Shown here: positions 8,301 through 10,989 of the stretch, one piece after another
Layout of the letters: each line of letters begins with the position of its first letter
Position numbering within the stretch: position 1 is the stretch's first letter
Origin: Isohypsibius dastychi
Lineage: Eukaryota; Tardigrada; Eutardigrada; Parachela; Isohypsibiidae
DNA: 10,989 nt
Assembly: GCA_034696485.1 (NCBI GenBank)
Contig: JAQIWT010001387.1
Coordinates: forward strand, 1-10,989
Direction: 5' to 3'
Notes under the pieces: generated by a model
The model's database searches: none
The model's input: only the letters and a program-made list of their open reading frames with translations
Told to the model about the DNA's origin: nothing
Made by a program: the position numbers and the translations under genes

Positions 8301-9279
8301 CAGCTCCTCTATTCATTTATTCGGAAACAAAAAGCTCCGTCGAAATCAAAACAGACTGTAGTGAAATACGAGTTGAGTTTGACCTACTCTGGAATCTGGA
8401 TGCAAGAGTGGAAATTCTCAAGTTAAAGAGCAGAGTTGAGAAGTGGCTCGCTTTTCTTTGGCGATCAAATCAGGAATCGGGATGAATTAAACCAAGCATG
8501 AATATCACCCGCTGACCACTTGTGATTCCACATCCATCAATTGCAAATCGCACCTTTTAATTAAACTTTCGATCTGATTACGATTTATGTGCTTTTAAAA
8601 GATGCAAAATTTAGAATGTGATTCTGAAAAGCAATTTTTTATGGTTTGCTGAATATGATTTATAACTTAGTTCACTGAAAAATATTGTTGCATCGCAGTT
8701 TTTAGGATCACAATAAATTTATATCAGGAAAAAAACAGTTCATTGTATCAATATCAAATTGTCTTGCCAGGAATCGTTTGGAAAATTTACTTTTCTCAGA
8801 TTTGTTTGTAAATTCTTTCCTGAACATCATTTCGAAGCTCACAATTGGGTCTCGGGATTTTTAGAGATGTTCTATTCAACTCAATTACCAAGACATTTTT
8901 TCTTGAAAGTTTCTTCCTGTGGTAGAATAAATTGACATTTTTGAAATGTTTGAAATTTTCCCTGCTTTATGTCTCGTCCAAGTATCGGAATGAATAATAT
9001 ATTCGTTCAACAGCATCTTTTTCCGATCGACAAAAAAGTCGTGCTCAATCTCCCACGAAAGTATCTCTCCACACTTTGTCTAATTGGAAGTCAATCGGTA
9101 ATCCATATAATATTCATGACTTTATTATCTATTAAAAAAAGGTGTTTGCAACGAACGCCACGGATCGTGGTATTCCCATCAATTTTACGACCCAGTTACC
9201 TATCCCGTCGACTTTTTATTTGACTCAAGCTGTTCTATTATTCATTGGAAACAAGTGCGAAATTTCATGATTCATAAAC

Positions 9280-9600
9280 CAACTATCGGTTCACCCACAA
9301 TTTCCGGCAAAAATAAATGTTGATCGACTTTTTATAGCCAAGCTGGCTAATTTGGAAATCGGCAAGATTTTACGACAGGGAGTAAAGGAAATCAAATTAA
9401 ATTATCCCTTTATATATGTGATCCCATTTTGAGCATAATGCAACGACAAGACAACATGCAAATATGTGGGGCAATATTCAATTGCATTATATGAACATTG
9501 CAGATTAAATCAGTACTGCGACATGCTCATTTAACAAGATCACGCACGTTTATTTAATTTATCAAAATATGCTTTTGATGCAAACGGAACTCATTTCGTT
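9280..9600. promoter_or_regulatory. Possible intronic enhancer with POU octamer and palindrome
   Basis: It contains a perfect POU octamer ATGCAAAT (9456-9463), the related word CATAATGCAA just before it, a TAGCCA-AGC-TGGCTA inverted repeat (9335-9349), and Fox/Hox-type words such as GTTTATTTAATTTAT near 9549. POU factors drive many neural genes, which fits the family next door. That they act here is inference. Confidence 0.22.
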
Positions 9601-10040
9601 AAAGTCAAATTCAAAAAATTCCGTAACTACACTGCTTCTAAAATATAAGAAAGGATAAAAGATACGCAATCGCATTTTTAACAAAGATGATATATAATGA
9701 ATAAATTCAAATTATCGTTTAAAATGTGCATTAAATTTTTTCTGTTACCTGGAATCCATCAATATCAGTCAACTTTAAAACTGGAAACGGAAATTTACGA
9801 AAGGATTATATTTAAGAAAAGAATTGTGTAAAAACCAGGAAAAGGGTGCAGAGAATTGCTCTTTGATCGGAGAGAGGATGATGTGAAATTTGGATTATTT
9901 GTTCATCCAGCGGAAAGACAAGTCAAAAAACAAGTGGGCGGAAGCGTAGTTGATTGTAAAAATATTGATAAAACTCATCCTCTTCCATCCTTGACAAATC
10001 AATCGCCACATTATCTCACAAGTTCATTTTAAAACATAGA

Positions 10041-10166
10041 ATGGCCAAATCTGAAATCACGACGCTGTGGGGCAATTTGCTCGTTCTCTTGCTCTTGAAT
10101 TTCAACCAACTGAAAAATGTTGATTCAATATTCAAGGAGGAAGCTGTGCATGGAAGCGGAAGCTAG
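10041..10166 (+). CDS. Small open frame with a signal-peptide-like start (41 codons)
   Basis: ATG at 10041 sits in a near-ideal context (AGAATGG). The product starts MAKSEITTLWGNLLVLLLL, with a strong hydrophobic core, then a polar tail (KNVDSIFKEEAVHGSGS) and TAG at 10164-10166. It could be a short secreted peptide, an alternative first exon supplying a different signal peptide to the second gene, or chance. Possible donors inside it (GTTGAT at 10119, GTGCAT at 10146) are weak. No dibasic cleavage site or cysteine is present, so a classical neuropeptide is unlikely. Confidence 0.25.
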   Translation: MAKSEITTLWGNLLVLLLLNFNQLKNVDSIFKEEAVHGSGS

Positions 10167-10187
10167 ATTTGAGGGGGCACTTTTACA

Positions 10188-10325
10188 ATGGAGCCCAGCT
10201 GGGTGGTATGGCTGCAGATACTCATCTTCAACGCTTTATTTCTAACCCCAAGCGACAAAATCCAACAATCATACAAAATTCAAACTGTGCCTTTATTAAT
10301 TCACCGCCACTGGATTTATCTTTAG
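10188..10325 (+). CDS. Small open frame with a second signal-peptide-like start (45 codons)
   Basis: ATG at 10188 (ACAATGG, A at -3 and G at +4) encodes MEPSWVVWLQILIFNALFL and then TPSDKIQQS, resembling a signal peptide with a polar continuation, and stops at 10323-10325. It lies 21 bases after the previous small frame. Another frame over 10169-10390 (73 codons) overlaps it and looks unrelated. Possible exon, small secreted peptide or chance; no good donor closes it. Confidence 0.2.
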   Translation: MEPSWVVWLQILIFNALFLTPSDKIQQSYKIQTVPLLIHRHWIYL

Positions 10326-10850
10326 CAAGCATTAATTCTGGCCTGATAAACGACATGTTTACTATCTTCGTTGATAACGCAAAATGCTAGCATCAGTCAC
10401 AGCATCTGTATTAAATAAATGATAAAATATCTAAAATTAAATAAAACAATTTTTTTCAGAAAAAAATAAAATTTATTTGTTTATTTTGCAACTGAATATA
10501 TGTAAAAGCATATAACTGTACTGTACGTCAAGGTCAACTTGGTTTGTTTTATTTTTTCCTCTTCAAGGCATTTAAAATTGTCATATTTCTGTAATGCTCG
10601 TAAATATTTCCAGATTTCATTTTTTGTCTGATAAATTTGTGTATGAGTTTTTACTGATGTAAATTGTCTATTTTCCCACGAATATACAATAGATGCTCAT
10701 TTTATTCAAAGGTTCATTTACACTTGGTCCATCTGGACCAAAAATTTCCCCTGAAAAACACTCTATTTTTCAAATGTGTAATGTGAACAAAAGGCATATC
10801 GAGCAATCGAGACCATCAGATTTATTCCGCTAACAATACATTCTCCCTGT
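10326..10850. other. AT-rich stretch, no gene seen
   Basis: It includes poly-A/poly-T rich sequence around 10435-10490, with AATAAA words, and an 18-bp inverted repeat listed separately. No coding signal. Confidence 0.4.
10724..10741. repeat. 18-bp inverted repeat TTGGTCCA-TC-TGGACCAA
   Basis: Two perfect 8-bp arms with a 2-base centre. The arm contains the same TGGACCA word that is repeated at 3189-3312. It could be a dimeric protein-binding site or a tiny hairpin; no function is shown. Confidence 0.5.
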
Positions 10851-10870
10851 TTTTCATTTCACTCTCCCAG

Positions 10871-10989
10871 AAACGGTCGTCATTGGCCCTGAGCCCGAAA
10901 TGTGATCCGCTGAGAATGACCAGTCAAATGATGATATATTTTCACCTGCATCTCAATGAGGCGTGTGCCCATTGGGCGATCAAGGTGGT
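10871..10989. other. GC-richer block at the right edge, possible exon (strand unresolved)
   Basis: After CTCTCCCAG (ends 10870) the composition rises sharply in G+C. On the plus strand one frame stays open to the window end (phase 0). On the minus strand ATGCAG|GTGAAA (donor at 10948, reading leftward) could end an exon whose frame begins HLDRPMGTRLIEMQ. Neither peptide is recognisable to me. Confidence 0.15.

Larger units (their letters stand above)
7187..10040 (+). other. Probable long first intron of the second gene
   Basis: Begins at the GTAAGA donor. AT-rich, with no Ig-like exon found in frame. Short open frames at 8285-8485 and 8969-9223 show no domain features. It contains degenerate TTTTGAT runs near 7633-7655 and the two possible regulatory stretches listed separately. 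Confidence 0.4.

Noticed and set aside
8285-9223. Open frames 8285-8485 and 8969-9223
   Set aside because: Within the probable long intron; no Ig or other domain signature and no convincing splice sites in matching phase.
10169-10390. 73-codon plus-strand open frame
   Set aside because: Overlaps the signal-peptide-like frame at 10188, has poor start context and no recognisable feature.
1-10989. CRISPR arrays, bacterial operons, rRNA genes or a novel defence-type system
   Set aside because: No regularly spaced repeats, no operon-like packing of frames, and spliced genes throughout; the window is ordinary animal DNA.

Overview
This is a eukaryotic, very probably arthropod, window. The coding sequence is split by short GT-AG introns (several of 65-102 bp) with T-rich acceptors, the DNA is AT-rich, and the one well-supported gene belongs to the lachesin / DIP / amalgam (IgLON-related) family of neuronal immunoglobulin cell-adhesion proteins. 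The exact taxon cannot be fixed from the sequence alone.

Left part (1-2985): the 3' nine exons of a plus-strand gene for a GPI-anchored protein with three Ig domains. I rebuilt it by hand. The exon model 1-147, 847-1054, 1235-1393, 1644-1694, 1760-1837, 1916-1983, 2086-2311, 2500-2535, 2601-2764 keeps one open frame across all eight introns. It gives 1137 nt (378 residues plus stop), with the three Ig Cys pairs and Trp residues in the expected places, a C-terminal hydrophobic GPI signal and an AATAAA at 2954. The exon(s) for the signal peptide lie upstream of the window. The 3' end has features that suggest isoform choice: a 36-nt exon, a NAGNAG tandem acceptor, and an alternative acceptor that would give a form lacking the anchor.

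Middle (about 2985-7128): 4.1 kb with no gene I can support. It holds a patch with repeated TGGACCA motifs and a 12-bp palindrome (3164-3316), a possible degenerate retroelement remnant (about 3540-4060, weak), an unrecognised 138-codon open frame (5557-5973, possibly chance), and a locally GC-richer stretch (about 6600-7128) that probably contains the promoter and 5' UTR of the next gene.

Right part (7129-10989): a plus-strand exon at 7129-7186 encodes a clean signal peptide and ends at a strong splice donor in phase 1. It looks like the first coding exon of a second secreted or membrane gene whose body lies beyond the window. The rest reads as its long first intron, with possible regulatory clusters (7890-8300 and 9280-9600). 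A small region at 10041-10325 carries two overlapping short open frames, each with a good start context and a signal-peptide-like N terminus. A GC-richer block at the right edge may be another exon.

A plausible reading is two neighbouring adhesion/secreted genes in head-to-tail order, possibly tandem paralogues, but the second gene's identity is inference. I see no bacterial-type system, CRISPR array, rRNA or convincing tRNA, and nothing I would call a previously undescribed system.
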